A stretch of 64,000 nucleotides of DNA from RHLJ01 sp963974345 (GCA_963974345.1 CAXBBW010000016.1:42013-106012); one strand, 5' to 3'. Shown: positions 33,989-45,700, counted from the stretch's first letter. Numbers and translations: made by a program. Notes: a model not told the origin generated them from the sequence alone.

Positions 33989-35172
33989 TGAATATCAAAT
34001 TTGGTAACAAACGAATTATTGGACAAGCACGAGCCAAAGAGCAACTTGAACGCATGCTTAGCTCAGAGAGGATTGGCCATGCTTATTTAATTTCAGGTCC
34101 AAATGGAGTTGGTAAAACAGCTTTTGCTTTAGGATTAGCTGAAGCTATTAATGGAATTGATCACCTTAGTGATTTGGGAGAGTTCAAAACAAGTAAGAAA
34201 TCTTCTTGGTTTTCCCATCCTGATATTCATGTATTTATTCCAAAACCAACGTCTGCAAAATTTGAAGAACTTAGACCTCGATTAGAACTGTTAGCTGAAG
34301 ATCCTTATGAAGTGATTGGATTTGCACAACGACCATCTCTTGATAAAGATGCATCTTCAAAAAACTTGCAGGCTTTCTATCCGATTGATTATTTCAGAGA
34401 TGAAATTCGGCCAGTAGCTCGACTTAGACCAAACGAAGGAAATCGTGTAGTCGTAATAATAACTCAAGTTGAAACAATGAGAAAGGAAACTGCAAATGCG
34501 TTTCTTAAATTACTCGAAGAACCTTCTGATCGTCTCATGTTTATTCTTACAACAGAAAGCTATGAAAACCTTCTTCCTACTATTACTTCTCGTTGCCAAC
34601 ATATTGCACTTGGAACACTTTCTCCAAAAGAAGTAGAAAATGGGTTAATTGATATCGATGGATTAAAGGAAAATGAAGCTTCTTATTTAGCGCGTGTTTC
34701 TGGTGGTAATTATGCTATGACCAGATTTTTTGATGTATCAAGACTTAAAGAAGACCGTGAGACCATGGTAAACTTTTTACGACTCGCTTATAGTCAAGAC
34801 GCTCAAGGTTTATCAAAAATTACTCAAGATTGGCAAAATGACTTCAACATTGAAGGACTTATTTCACTTACCAATTTGATGGAGATGTATGTAAGAGATT
34901 TGATGGTTTTTCGAGAAACCCAGAATGAGAAATTAGTTACTAATATTGATCAGATTGATTCAATAAGAAAATTTGTGAGTGCCTTAAAAGATGCACGACT
35001 TGAAGATATGATTTCCGAGATTGTCGCTACACGTCCAATGCTACGTCAGAATGTGTCACCAAAACTGTTATTTACTGTTTTAGCACTTAGATTTTCTACA
35101 TTAATGCGTGGACTTGACCCATACATTCCCAATAATGAAAACTGGAAACATTTACCTGCTTTTGTTGAATGA
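33988..35172 (+). CDS. holB: DNA polymerase III subunit delta'
   Basis: This clamp-loader subunit of 394 residues has Walker A SGPNGVGKT at residues 36-44. The EEPSDRLMFILTTESYENLLPTITSRCQHI segment carries the SRC arginine finger characteristic of delta'/gamma subunits. N-terminal IIGQARAKEQLERMLSSERIGHAYL is typical. The frame can open at TTG 33976; the ATG at 33988 overlaps the ccmB stop in TGATG and is preferred. A four-base overlap joins it to dapF. An insertion between residues 65 and 125 lengthens the AAA+ module relative to E. coli HolB (334). Confidence 0.9.
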   Translation: MNIKFGNKRIIGQARAKEQLERMLSSERIGHAYLISGPNGVGKTAFALGLAEAINGIDHLSDLGEFKTSKKSSWFSHPDIHVFIPKPTSAKFEELRPRLELLAEDPYEVIGFAQRPSLDKDASSKNLQAFYPIDYFRDEIRPVARLRPNEGNRVVVIITQVETMRKETANAFLKLLEEPSDRLMFILTTESYENLLPTITSRCQHIALGTLSPKEVENGLIDIDGLKENEASYLARVSGGNYAMTRFFDVSRLKEDRETMVNFLRLAYSQDAQGLSKITQDWQNDFNIEGLISLTNLMEMYVRDLMVFRETQNEKLVTNIDQIDSIRKFVSALKDARLEDMISEIVATRPMLRQNVSPKLLFTVLALRFSTLMRGLDPYIPNNENWKHLPAFVE

Positions 35173-35996
35173 GTACTTTGAATTTTCATAAAATGGAAGG
35201 AGCTGGAAACGATTTTGTTATTATCGATAATCGTGAATCTGGGCTATCAATAGATGAGATTATATCCATTACTCCAACACTCTGCGATCGTAAATTTGGC
35301 GTTGGGGCTGATGGACTGCTAGTGTTAGAACCTGCCCAAATTGATGGTGTCGACTACACTATGATATACCGAAATGCTGATGGTTCAGATGCAGGTATGT
35401 GTGGAAACGGGAGCCGTTGTTTAGCTCTATTTGCGGCTAATAATGGATTCGGTAATAAACAACGCTTCAATGTTCATGATGGAATTTATGAAGCTGAAGT
35501 AGGCAAAATAGAACATCAAGTAAGTGTACTATTTCCCGATGCATTGGCTCCCAAAAAACTACAAATTAATAAAAAAAAGTACCTTCAAGTGTATACAGGA
35601 ACTGAACACATTGTGAGTTTCGAAGAACTTGATCGTTTAGAAGATGAAAATAACTTAATTGAAGAAGGAGTATTTGTGAGAAATCACCCCTTGTTAAATC
35701 CTCCAGGATCTAACGTTAATTTTGTTTGTATTGATGATGATACTTCACTTTATCTGCAGACTTTTGAAAAGGGTGTCGAAGATCTTACTCTAGCTTGTGG
35801 CACAGGTGCACTAGCCTCTGCCATCGCTACTCATTTTGACCAAGGGAAAAAAGGAACAGACTTTGAATACTCAATTACCGTTAAAGGTGGAACACTTGAG
35901 GTTTCATTTAAGTTTGATGAAGACGCAAACATATATACTCACTTAATTTTATCAGGTCCTGCCCATTTTGTATTTAAAGGTTCTATCAGTATTTAA
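35169..35996 (+). CDS. dapF: Diaminopimelate epimerase
   Basis: This 275-residue enzyme converts LL- to meso-diaminopimelate for lysine and peptidoglycan synthesis. The two catalytic cysteines are C78 in GMCGNGSRC and C210 in LACGTGA. The N-terminal FHKMEGAGNDFVIID and RKFGVGADGLLVLE segments match the family. It overlaps holB by 4 bases and the following DUF5103 gene by 29 bases. Confidence 0.97.
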   Translation: MSTLNFHKMEGAGNDFVIIDNRESGLSIDEIISITPTLCDRKFGVGADGLLVLEPAQIDGVDYTMIYRNADGSDAGMCGNGSRCLALFAANNGFGNKQRFNVHDGIYEAEVGKIEHQVSVLFPDALAPKKLQINKKKYLQVYTGTEHIVSFEELDRLEDENNLIEEGVFVRNHPLLNPPGSNVNFVCIDDDTSLYLQTFEKGVEDLTLACGTGALASAIATHFDQGKKGTDFEYSITVKGGTLEVSFKFDEDANIYTHLILSGPAHFVFKGSISI

Positions 35997-37275
35997 ATTA
36001 CCATTTTATCTTATTGTGCTCTGTGTTTTTATATCATGCTCTACTGCTATTAGTAGTACACTTCAAACAAAACCGGAAGTTAAACAAACACCAAGCCTGC
36101 TTCTTGTACCTAACCAATTAACAGCTCCTCAATCTATTCGAAGCGTTCAACTTTTTAGAACAGGTTCAGTCGAAAACCCTCCAATAATAGAATTGGGATC
36201 CTCTCAGCGGTTAGTTTTAGAGTTTGATGAATTAGCCTTGGTATCTGGACAATTTCGGGTTCAATTTTCTCATCATAATAAAAACTGGAACCAAAGTGGA
36301 CTTCCCGATCCATGGATTTATGAAGGTAATAATGAACTTTATATTAGAGGCGGAGAAAAAAATCAAGAATTTAAACCAGATTACTTTCACTATAAATTCG
36401 AATTTCCGAGTCGAGATCTGAAATTTAAAGTGAGTGGTCATTATCTTATACATGTATATGATTACCAATCAGGAATTGAGTTATTTAGCCTCCCATTCTT
36501 TATAACAGAAAATGAAGGTGAATTATCCACAAAAGTAGAAACCCTATTTAATCAAGGTTCAGATGGTAGTGCTAGAGATCAATTATTTGGTAAATACCTT
36601 TACCCTGAGTTTGTAGAATTTCCTCAGTTTGACCTTTCTTATTCATTCGTACAGAATCGTTTCTGGAAAAAGAATCGTTCAGCTGAACAAACAAGTTTTA
36701 CTACTAAAGGCAATACAGAATTTCATCTTTCACGTAATCAGTCTTTCCCTTCAAACTTTGATTTTACAACCTTAGATTTATCCGAGCTTTCACTTCAAAA
36801 TCCAAAAATTTATAATTATGAACCAGCTCAAATACTTCCTAGAATAACTTTAAAAGACGATTATCTAAATTTCTTATCCGACCCAAAACTAATCTCGAAT
36901 TCTGAACTAGGCTTTCCTAAAAATAACCGCTCTGCAAGATATGCTGAAGTAAGTTTTAGACTTAATACAGGTGGCAGAATACCAGAATTTGAATCTGTAT
37001 ATTTGATTGGAAGTTTTAATCAATGGAGTATCTCCGAAAGGGATAAACTGAATTTTAATTCCGATCTAGGGATATTCGAAACAAAAGCATTGGTTAAAGA
37101 AGGGAAATATTTTTATAAATATGTCACCCTTGAAAACGGTTCAATAAATGATCTGAGATTAAGCGATTCATTAACAAAAAGAGATCAGGAATATATTGGC
37201 TTTGTGTATTATCGTGATCCTCAATTACAGTATGATAGAATACTTAAAACATCTATAATTAACTCTTTCTATTAA
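35968..37275 (+). CDS. Type IX secretion plug-like (DUF5103) lipoprotein
   Basis: This 435-residue protein has a lipoprotein signal (FISC lipobox near residue 24). The body resembles DUF5103, whose member Plug (PorV-associated) closes the type IX secretion translocon. Landmarks are SIRSVQLFRTGSVENPPIIELGSSQRLVLEFDEL near residue 57 onwards (a beta-rich first domain), YDYQSGIELFSLPFFITE and a long beta-rich centre. The C-terminus (about 339-385) has VYLIGSFNQWS, a starch-binding-like CBM48/AMPK fold. The start is TTG at 35968, within dapF, chosen because it alone gives the complete signal. It converges on the Omp85 fusion with a 4-base overlap. Confidence 0.75.
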   Translation: MYLKVLSVFKLPFYLIVLCVFISCSTAISSTLQTKPEVKQTPSLLLVPNQLTAPQSIRSVQLFRTGSVENPPIIELGSSQRLVLEFDELALVSGQFRVQFSHHNKNWNQSGLPDPWIYEGNNELYIRGGEKNQEFKPDYFHYKFEFPSRDLKFKVSGHYLIHVYDYQSGIELFSLPFFITENEGELSTKVETLFNQGSDGSARDQLFGKYLYPEFVEFPQFDLSYSFVQNRFWKKNRSAEQTSFTTKGNTEFHLSRNQSFPSNFDFTTLDLSELSLQNPKIYNYEPAQILPRITLKDDYLNFLSDPKLISNSELGFPKNNRSARYAEVSFRLNTGGRIPEFESVYLIGSFNQWSISERDKLNFNSDLGIFETKALVKEGKYFYKYVTLENGSINDLRLSDSLTKRDQEYIGFVYYRDPQLQYDRILKTSIINSFY

Positions 37276-40200
37276 AAGTCGATTCCTATTGAAAAGTAGT
37301 GAACAGCTCCTTTTTGAAACCCACCTCTTCCATAAGCCCAAGCCATATCATATCGTAAAGGAAGACCAAATACTATAGTTCTTAATCCAAAGCCTGATCC
37401 AGCTAATATATCTCCATCAAAATACTCTGTAACAGGAACTAAACTATTATCTGCAGGATTAATAAGATATCCTAGTTTCTTCTCTCCAAGTCTAAAATCT
37501 AGATCTTTTGAATTTACATATGGATTCCCATTTTCATCAAGATAATCGCCATTAATATTAAAACCCCATGCTGTTCCAATATCAAAAAAGAAAGCTCCAG
37601 TAATATTATATAAAGGAAGAATTGGTAAAGCTCCAGGAATTACCGCAGCAAATAGAGGAAATCTAAATTCTGTATTTATTAAAGCAAATTTATTTCCATA
37701 AATAGTATTGTACTCGTGTCCTCTTAATGGAACGGCAGGAAGTGTAAAAAATGTGTCTGCTAATCGATCTAGTGGTATTCCATTGTCCGACCACTTTTGA
37801 TTTATCCAACCTTGCATACCTCCTAAGAAATAGGTTTGAGAGTCTCTGCCTATAGAAGCTCCTCCAGAGCCTCTGAATGCCAATGAGTAATTAGTTCCTA
37901 GATTTATATAATGACGGAAATCACCAAGAATTGATCCAAAAAAAGGTGAGTCATTCCCAACTCCTGGACTTCCTGATAGACTAACTGAATACCGAGTACC
38001 TCCTCTAGGTGTTATGAATCCTGGAAGAGTAGCATCCTTAGTAAATGAAATCTGTGGGTATATGAAGGAGCTATTTAAATTTTCTGCACCTTCTGTGAAG
38101 CTTGATGAAACACCGAAATAAATAGAGGTAGGATTAAAAACAGTATCGTAATCCCGAACTAATCCAATCCATGAAACGCCATAATCTAAGCGTCTAAACT
38201 TGTCAATTGGATATTGCATATTAACACCACCACCATACGTTCTAAACCTCAATAAATCACCACCTATGGTTTGATATTGACGAGAAGAATGGAAATATGA
38301 TAAAAATAAATTTGTTCGATTTTTTAAATACCCATATTGGAGAGAGTAATCGCTATTCCTAAGATCAGTTTGAAAATTCGTACCCATTGCGAGTTGGTGA
38401 TCACCTAATAAATCACTAATTAAAAACTGAGTAAGTGCATATGTACCATATGTTGAAGCTGTAATAGAAGGACTGTAAGCAATATCGGTAGTAAAAGTTA
38501 ATCGATAATCTCTTGGTAGGTATCTTCCATCTTCAGTAACATTATCTTCCAAATCAAAAATAAACTCATTTACTAAAGTTAATGTGCTATCCTGGATTAC
38601 ATCTTCTGAAAACACATAATTTCTAAAATCTATTTCTCCACTTTGTTCAAAAGTACTTGATTTTTCTTCTTCAGTTTTTTGTGCTTCCTCCTCTTCTTTT
38701 TCCTTTTCTGTACGATCAACAGCAGCTATAATACCATCTTTAAACATTTCTTGAGCATACAGTGTAGCAGGAACTCTTTTATATTGACTCTCTGACGCCC
38801 TTCTATTAGCCCAGTAGTTTTTACTAAGTGGTTCTGTTTTTTTTCTAGTAAATGGAGACTTTATTAAAAAGATATCTAAATAACCTTCATTTATGGCATT
38901 AAATGCGATTCTACTTCCATCTGAACTTATTGAAAATTGAGTGACCCCAGACTGCAAATTTGTTAATGGTGAAGCAGTTTGTGTATTAAAATCATACTCA
39001 TATATATTTAGGATACCATTTTCGTCAGAATTAAATGTTAATCTACCCGTTCTTGTGATATTTGGCTGACTCTCGCTATAAAGTGAGGTTGAAGTAATTC
39101 TTTCGGCTATATTAGAACCTATCGAAAGCCTATAAATATCAGATTGGTAGATACTGTCATCATTTAATAACCGATAATTTCTATTATAGGTATCCAGCTC
39201 TGTTTTTGAACCTCTATCTGATGAAAAATATATCATTTTTGAATCTGGAGACCACTCAGGTTCATAGTCAGAGAAAAAATCGTTAGTTAAATTTGTTAAT
39301 TCTTTACTTTTCAAATCATAGATAAAAATATCTTGAAAAGGTCCAATATTACCATCAAAAGCAAGTGTTGTACCATCTGGTGACCAAGCAACTGAGCCAA
39401 TTGCATCTATATTTTTAAATTTAAGCTTTTCAATTTTGCCAGTTCGATAGTTAACGATTGCTATATCATCAGCTCCTTTAGACTTAGTTGAAAGGGCTAA
39501 ATGTTGCCCATCAGGTGACCAAGCTAAATTTGGGTTTAGAATATTAAGTTCTTCAAAATCAGGATTATCTTCACCTTTAATTAAAGTTTTTAACTTTCTT
39601 CCATTTAAAGCATCAATAACAATTACATCAAAATATCCTCTTTTATTAGTGATAAATGCAATCTTATCACCTTGAGGAGAAATTGCTGGGCTCGTATTAT
39701 AGCTACCATACTCTCCTCTTCTAGTCATTAATGAAGCTACCACTTTAGCATTTTCTCGTTCTGCAACTTCAGGGAAATATCTTTCTTTTAAATATTGTTC
39801 CCATCGTTCTGAAAGTTCTTCGGTTGTTAAACCAAGAGCATCAGCAAAACCGTACTCGATACTTCTACTGGTTTTAATTCGGTTAAGAATCTCTGCAATT
39901 TTCTCACGACCATATTCTTCAACTATAAAATTCCAAACAGATTGTCCACCTCTATATGCATAGTATCCACTTAAATACTGAATTGGAGGTAGATATCCAT
40001 TAATAACTGCATCTCTCACAAACATATCTGTGTTTGTATCCCAGCCTAAAGCAGTATACTCTGCAAGACCTTCTTCAAACCAAAGCGGAAAAACAAGTTG
40101 AATATTGTTCCTGATTATTGACTGTATTGACCCTCCGTAAAACATGTCGTTAAAAACAGCATGTACAAGCTCGTGATGTAAAGTCCTTCGAAAATCGTTG

Positions 40201-40592
40201 TAATCACCATCGAATGGTACTGTCATTCTATTTTTTGCTTTATCAGTTACACCACCTATCCCTTCGGCACTTGTTGGTAAAGCCACTACATTAGTTTGAG
40301 AAAAGTCATTGTGTGAATCATAAATAATCAAAGGAATGCGATTTACAATCTCATGATTAAAATCATCTTCTAGTTGTTTATAAGCCGATTCTACACTTTG
40401 TGCAGCAAATTCAGCAAGTTCGTAATTCTTTGCTCCATAATAATAAACATCAAAATGCTTCGATTGAATATATCTCCATTCAAAATCTTCGTATTGAACC
40501 CTATTCTTGCCAAACGAAAAGTATTGGGCATTAAGCGTGGGAACCCACACACATAGTGATAAGAATAAAACTGCTACGAACTTTGTTTTCAT
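37272..40592 (-). CDS. Metalloprotease-like/TolB-propeller/Omp85 barrel fusion protein
   Basis: This 1106-residue exported protein has a signal peptide (cleavage near LNAQ) and three parts. First is a peptidase MA-like gluzincin domain (residues 30-280) with HELVH at 140-144 and the downstream ligand motif WFEEGLAEY at 171-179. Next is a TolB-like beta-propeller (about 290-610) with repeated SPDG/SPDS motifs. A linker rich in E and K follows, then a C-terminal beta-barrel of the Omp85/BamA surface-antigen type (about 690-1106) ending in a terminal phenylalanine (SIGIDF). There are no POTRA domains. It is last in the rqcH-aroK-aroB-tamB-rnr unit, 18 bases after rnr. Its proteolytic activity is untested; the zinc residues are intact. 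Confidence 0.85.
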   Translation of the reverse strand: MKTKFVAVLFLSLCVWVPTLNAQYFSFGKNRVQYEDFEWRYIQSKHFDVYYYGAKNYELAEFAAQSVESAYKQLEDDFNHEIVNRIPLIIYDSHNDFSQTNVVALPTSAEGIGGVTDKAKNRMTVPFDGDYNDFRRTLHHELVHAVFNDMFYGGSIQSIIRNNIQLVFPLWFEEGLAEYTALGWDTNTDMFVRDAVINGYLPPIQYLSGYYAYRGGQSVWNFIVEEYGREKIAEILNRIKTSRSIEYGFADALGLTTEELSERWEQYLKERYFPEVAERENAKVVASLMTRRGEYGSYNTSPAISPQGDKIAFITNKRGYFDVIVIDALNGRKLKTLIKGEDNPDFEELNILNPNLAWSPDGQHLALSTKSKGADDIAIVNYRTGKIEKLKFKNIDAIGSVAWSPDGTTLAFDGNIGPFQDIFIYDLKSKELTNLTNDFFSDYEPEWSPDSKMIYFSSDRGSKTELDTYNRNYRLLNDDSIYQSDIYRLSIGSNIAERITSTSLYSESQPNITRTGRLTFNSDENGILNIYEYDFNTQTASPLTNLQSGVTQFSISSDGSRIAFNAINEGYLDIFLIKSPFTRKKTEPLSKNYWANRRASESQYKRVPATLYAQEMFKDGIIAAVDRTEKEKEEEEAQKTEEEKSSTFEQSGEIDFRNYVFSEDVIQDSTLTLVNEFIFDLEDNVTEDGRYLPRDYRLTFTTDIAYSPSITASTYGTYALTQFLISDLLGDHQLAMGTNFQTDLRNSDYSLQYGYLKNRTNLFLSYFHSSRQYQTIGGDLLRFRTYGGGVNMQYPIDKFRRLDYGVSWIGLVRDYDTVFNPTSIYFGVSSSFTEGAENLNSSFIYPQISFTKDATLPGFITPRGGTRYSVSLSGSPGVGNDSPFFGSILGDFRHYINLGTNYSLAFRGSGGASIGRDSQTYFLGGMQGWINQKWSDNGIPLDRLADTFFTLPAVPLRGHEYNTIYGNKFALINTEFRFPLFAAVIPGALPILPLYNITGAFFFDIGTAWGFNINGDYLDENGNPYVNSKDLDFRLGEKKLGYLINPADNSLVPVTEYFDGDILAGSGFGLRTIVFGLPLRYDMAWAYGRGGFQKGAVHYFSIGIDF

Positions 40593-40610
40593 ATCTAAAT
40601 AGCTTTTAGT

Positions 40611-42770
40611 TTATGCAGGTACAAAATCAATTTGACGTTTTTGGTGATTTACACTATCTACTTTGATTTTAATTTCATCACCAAGTTGAAATTTTCGCTT
40701 ACTAGATCTTCCAACTAAACTATGGCTCCGTTGATCATAGTTATAATAATCTCCTTTAAGATCACTTACACGAATCATACCTTCGCAATGTATGTCTTTT
40801 AAATTAACGAAAATACCTCTTTCGGTAACACCACTAATTACACCATCGAAGGTATCTCCAATTCTGCTACTGAGGAATTCAACCTGTTTAAGTTTAATAG
40901 AATCACGCTCTGCATCAACTGCAACTTTTTCACGTTCACTACAATATTCCCCGTTTTTACGAAGTGCTTCATACGTGTATGCAGCTGCCCCGGCGGAGTA
41001 ACCTTTTAACAGGCGATGAACAATAACATCAGGGTAACGGCGGATGGGGCTGGTAAAGTGTGCGTAATGTCCAAATCCAAGTCCAAAATGCCCAATATTA
41101 TCTGGGCTGTATACAGCTTTCGACATTGCCCTTAAAGTTAACTCATTTACAATAGTTTCTACTGAGGTTTCTTTAACGTCGCTCAATAACTTATTAATAG
41201 TTTTTGGTGATACTTTTTTCCCCAATTGAAAATCAATCCCTAATGGACGAACTTGCTCAGCAACCGCTGATAGTTTTTTATCATCTGGTTTATCATGTAT
41301 TCTATAAAAGAATGGATATAAGATTTTACTCTTTTTCTTGCCAGAATTATCTCGAAGTTTATCAATATGAGTAGCAACAGTTTTATTTGCCATTAACATG
41401 CACTCCTCAATTAATCGATGAGCAAAAATTCTTTTCTTTAAGATTACTTTTATTGGCTTCCCATGTTCATCTAATATGAACTTTGGTTCAGGGTTATCGA
41501 AATCAATAGCCCCTTCTTTGAACCTTTTTTCCATCAACGTTTTAGCAAGTTTACCCGCTAGGTGAACCTCATTTTTATACTTATGATCTTTACCATCTAA
41601 AATTTCTTGAGCCTGTTCGTAAGTAAAACGCTGTTGAGAGTGAATTACTGTTTCCTCAATTGAGTAATCGAGCAAATTGCCATATTCATCAATTTCCATG
41701 AAACAGGAATAAGTAAGCTTATCTTCATTTGGACGAAGACTACATACTCCATTACTAAGCCGTTCAGGCAACATTGGGATCACCCTATCAACCAAATAAA
41801 TACTTGTCCCACGTTTAAAAGCTTCGTTATCAAGTGGAGTATCGGGTTTTACATAATTGGTTACATCTGCGATATGAACCCCTAAATAGTAATTTCCATT
41901 TTCGTTATAAGTGATACTTAAGGCATCATCAAAATCTTTAGCGTCGGCAGGATCAATGGTGAATACCATTTCTTTTCGCATATCTCTTCTCCGAGCAATT
42001 TCTTCATCTGGAATTTGATCGGGTATAGTTTCTGCAAATTTTTCTACTTCAGGTTCAAATTCAGCACTCAATTCATTTTCTGCTAATATGGATAGAATAT
42101 TTGCATCATTGCTTCCAGATTTTCCTAAAATCGAAGTGATCTTTGCTTCAGGTAGTGCTTGATGATGCACCCATTTTTCAAGGGTGAAAATTACCTTATC
42201 GTCTTTTACTGCTCTATTTAAATTTTCTGGGAGCACAAAAAAATCTGTATGAGCAGACTTAACATCCGGTTGGATTACATATGTAGTAGTACCGGTTCTT
42301 TTAACGGTCCCTACATAAAAGTCTTTCCCGCGTTTTGTGATATCAATTACTCTACCAGTTGGCTGGCCAGAACGTTTATTTGTTTTGGTCAACTTCACTT
42401 TAACGGTATCACCCTGTAAAGCAATTCCAACATCTCTGCGATGAATTTTAATGTCTTCATCCATTCCTTCAACAATTACAAATCCCATCCCACTTTGGGT
42501 TATTTGAATCCTGCCTTTAATAATATCTTTACTAGATGAATCAGACTTAGATTCTCCTGATTTCTTGTGCTGAACACTATTTCCTTGTATCAAAATAGAG
42601 CCTTTGCTTGATAGACCGTTAATGGCTTTGTCAAGTCTCCTTAATTCTTTTTTACTATTTAATTGTAAGATGCTTTTAATCGTCTCTTTTGACAGGTTCG
42701 ATTCAGGGCTATTCTTTACTAAATCCAGTATTATTTCTTCTAATGTACTTAGCCGCTGATTTCTACTCAT
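40611..42770 (-). CDS. rnr: Ribonuclease R
   Basis: This 719-residue 3'-5' exoribonuclease has two N-terminal cold-shock-type domains, the catalytic RNB domain with the aspartate cluster IDPADAKDFDDAL and the SPIRRYPD segment. A C-terminal S1 domain contains FDGVISGVTERGIFVNLKDIHCEGMI. It degrades structured RNA, including rRNA and mRNA fragments. The gene lies between tamB (10 bases) and the Omp85 fusion (18 bases) in the leftward unit. Confidence 0.97.
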   Translation of the reverse strand: MSRNQRLSTLEEIILDLVKNSPESNLSKETIKSILQLNSKKELRRLDKAINGLSSKGSILIQGNSVQHKKSGESKSDSSSKDIIKGRIQITQSGMGFVIVEGMDEDIKIHRRDVGIALQGDTVKVKLTKTNKRSGQPTGRVIDITKRGKDFYVGTVKRTGTTTYVIQPDVKSAHTDFFVLPENLNRAVKDDKVIFTLEKWVHHQALPEAKITSILGKSGSNDANILSILAENELSAEFEPEVEKFAETIPDQIPDEEIARRRDMRKEMVFTIDPADAKDFDDALSITYNENGNYYLGVHIADVTNYVKPDTPLDNEAFKRGTSIYLVDRVIPMLPERLSNGVCSLRPNEDKLTYSCFMEIDEYGNLLDYSIEETVIHSQQRFTYEQAQEILDGKDHKYKNEVHLAGKLAKTLMEKRFKEGAIDFDNPEPKFILDEHGKPIKVILKKRIFAHRLIEECMLMANKTVATHIDKLRDNSGKKKSKILYPFFYRIHDKPDDKKLSAVAEQVRPLGIDFQLGKKVSPKTINKLLSDVKETSVETIVNELTLRAMSKAVYSPDNIGHFGLGFGHYAHFTSPIRRYPDVIVHRLLKGYSAGAAAYTYEALRKNGEYCSEREKVAVDAERDSIKLKQVEFLSSRIGDTFDGVISGVTERGIFVNLKDIHCEGMIRVSDLKGDYYNYDQRSHSLVGRSSKRKFQLGDEIKIKVDSVNHQKRQIDFVPA

Positions 42771-42780
42771 TCATTCCTTT

Positions 42781-45700
42781 TTATGATGGGGGATTCTGAT
42801 TCTCTGTTAGTTCTTCTTGTTCTGGCTCTTCTTTTTTGTCTTTTATCCCAAAAAGACGCCGAAATGGAGTGCCTATTTTTCTAAAAAATTCATTCCAGCT
42901 ATTAAAACTTACTTCTGCTTCTAACCCTACTCCATTTATATCCTGTGCCTGTTGGCTTTCCTCTACCCCTCCAAAACTACTAAATGTAGGATCTTGCCTA
43001 TGAAAAGCTGTAACCGAAAGTGTTTGATTAATCCTATAGGTTGCCCCTAGATCACCAATATTTGATTGTGCCCCTGTTATTTGGCCTTCACGACTTAGAA
43101 TAATTCGATCATTATATAATCTTAGTGCTACAGCCAAATCTACATTATTATAGGTATTTAGATTAAAATCAATATCTAAACTACCAATATCGCTCCTCAA
43201 TAAAGAATTTATTTGATTTGATAACAAAGGGTTAATGACTTGGCTTGATAACAAAGGATTAAGTACAGCTCCACTTCCAGAAAAGTTATTTGTTAAAGAG
43301 TTTGTGCCTTCAGTACTAGCTGTAGTTGAAGGGATAAAATCTCCCATTAACAAAAAACTTGTAGCTTGAATAAGCTTTTCATCTTCATTCCTGTTTAACG
43401 TATTAATTTGAGCTGAAAGCGTTGTATTTTGCCTAGTTTCAAAAGTATTTGGCAACCTAAAAAAGAAATTATTTTCAATGCTGGTTAAGGAGCCTCCTAT
43501 ACTTAGAACAAGCTGTACTGGAACTCTTTGTGAAGATTCTTGATCTATTTCCGATCTAGCTCTAGTTAAGGTATTTATATCAGGTCTAGCTTGATATACT
43601 GCTTCTAGGTTTAATCTTGCATCTGTAGGTGAGCCATCCCAAGTAATCGTTCCTCCTCTTTCTAGTTCAAATCTTCTTGTAAAAATATCCCCACTAACAA
43701 ATTGGTAGTTTCCATCTGTTATATCAAATTGACCAAACATACTAAGGTCTTCATCTTGAAGTCTTATTTGAAGCCTACCCGTTCCATTTGCTGTAATAAT
43801 ATCTCCAGTGACAGGGTCGAAAATCAACTGAACAGTCATTGGTTGAGTTGCAATGAACTGTAAATCAAGGGTAAATCTTTCTACAAATGTTCGATCAAAC
43901 GGGTTTTCATCAACTTCAGGAATAAAAATTGAACTTCCATTTCCTACTGTATTACTATTATTGTTTTTTAAATTAAAATCATCGACAAAGCGTATGAACT
44001 TATTGTCTTCATCAAACTCTGTTTCTTCTAAAAGTGGAATACCAATATTTGAAAAATCTGAAATGTAAATTGGGGTATTTGTGGATAAAACAGGATTTAA
44101 ATTTGTTCCAGTCATTCGGATTGTACTACTTCCATATGCTTTACCAAAAAATGGTACATCAGGTCCGAATGAGCTATTTAGAAACTGAAACTCATCCATT
44201 TGAATTCTTAAATCTATTGTATGTATTTGCTGAAAATCATTCAAGTTGTATGTACCACTTACTACTGCCGAACCACCTGAAGGATCGATAACAAATACGT
44301 CTTTAAAAACAAGTCCATTAGACCTTGAAAAACTTACTAAACCTTGCCCATAATAGTAGGTATCTAGAAAACGAGGTTTTAAATAAATAGCATCGTCCAT
44401 CCCTATTTCATAATCTACATTGTAATCATAGGTATCTAAATTCCCCCATATGTAGCCATGTCCAGTTGCTTTACCAGACATTTCGGTAAAAACTTTAGGA
44501 GCTATAAATGGAATTATCCATAGATCAATATTTTCGAAATCTAGATCAAAGCTAAACAAAGAATCTGCTTCAGGAAATTCTCCATTTACTGGAGCTAGCA
44601 CATAACCATTTAACTTTATATCCTGACCATCTCTATCATTTCGGATATAATAGTTTGGGTATTTTGTGGAATCAGTTAAAATAGAAATCTGCGTATCGAA
44701 TCTATTGAGTAACTGATTAAATGTACTATTAATTCTTATATCTCCAACAGTATTATTATCCAGCCCTAATTCGAAAATATTTAATTCACCTTGTATGGTT
44801 GGAGTTCTTGTTAGTGATCGTGTAGTAAATATTCCATCAAGATCTCCAGAAAAATCAATTCGGCCATTTACTAACTCTGAGATTCTTCCTAAGTCAACGC
44901 TCCGAATTACATACTTAACCGAATCATCTTCTACATTGCTTAACATGCCTTCTATGCTAATAAACTCATCAAAATTAGAAAAGGTAAAATCTTTAAACTC
45001 AAGCTTATTTTTTGGGAGAAAATTAAGAGTAGGTGTACGATTATTCTGCCATTTATATATATCACTTCCTAATTCGAAACTATTTATAGTCATACTTAAA
45101 CTTGAATCACCTAAACTAGCATTACCTTTAAAATCTAACTTAGTATCGTTTCCAATTTTATTAATAGTTTGTGATATCTGAATAGAATCTTCATCCAATT
45201 CAAAAGAAACAGTTATTCCTTTAGCAAATACTAAATCTGAAGATATTTCACCAATTTGAGCTTCTACTTTTAAGCTACCAAAAGATTTTATTTTCTCGTT
45301 ATGCCTGAAACTACCCGTAACTTGAAGCGCTACTGAATCTGATTCTGATTCATTGAATAAAAACTTTGAGTCATTAATTGTAGAGTTAAAAAGCAACCTA
45401 TCTGCATTCATATTTATATTTGAAGAGACGTTAGCACTTGTGATTAAGTTTGGAGCTTCTGGAAAATATTGTTTTAAAAGAGCTAAGTTCTTAATACTAA
45501 AATCTAATTGGAAGTTTTGATCTTGAACAACGGGACTAACGTTTTCAATTTGCACATTTTCTTTTAATAAGAACTCTTCATCTACTCTATTTTTGAAATA
45601 TTTAGACCAATATGGAGTTAACCTCATAACATCATTTGGTTCGAATACTCCATTCATTGATAAATCGAAAGCAGTTGATGTAATCCTTAAACTTCTATTA

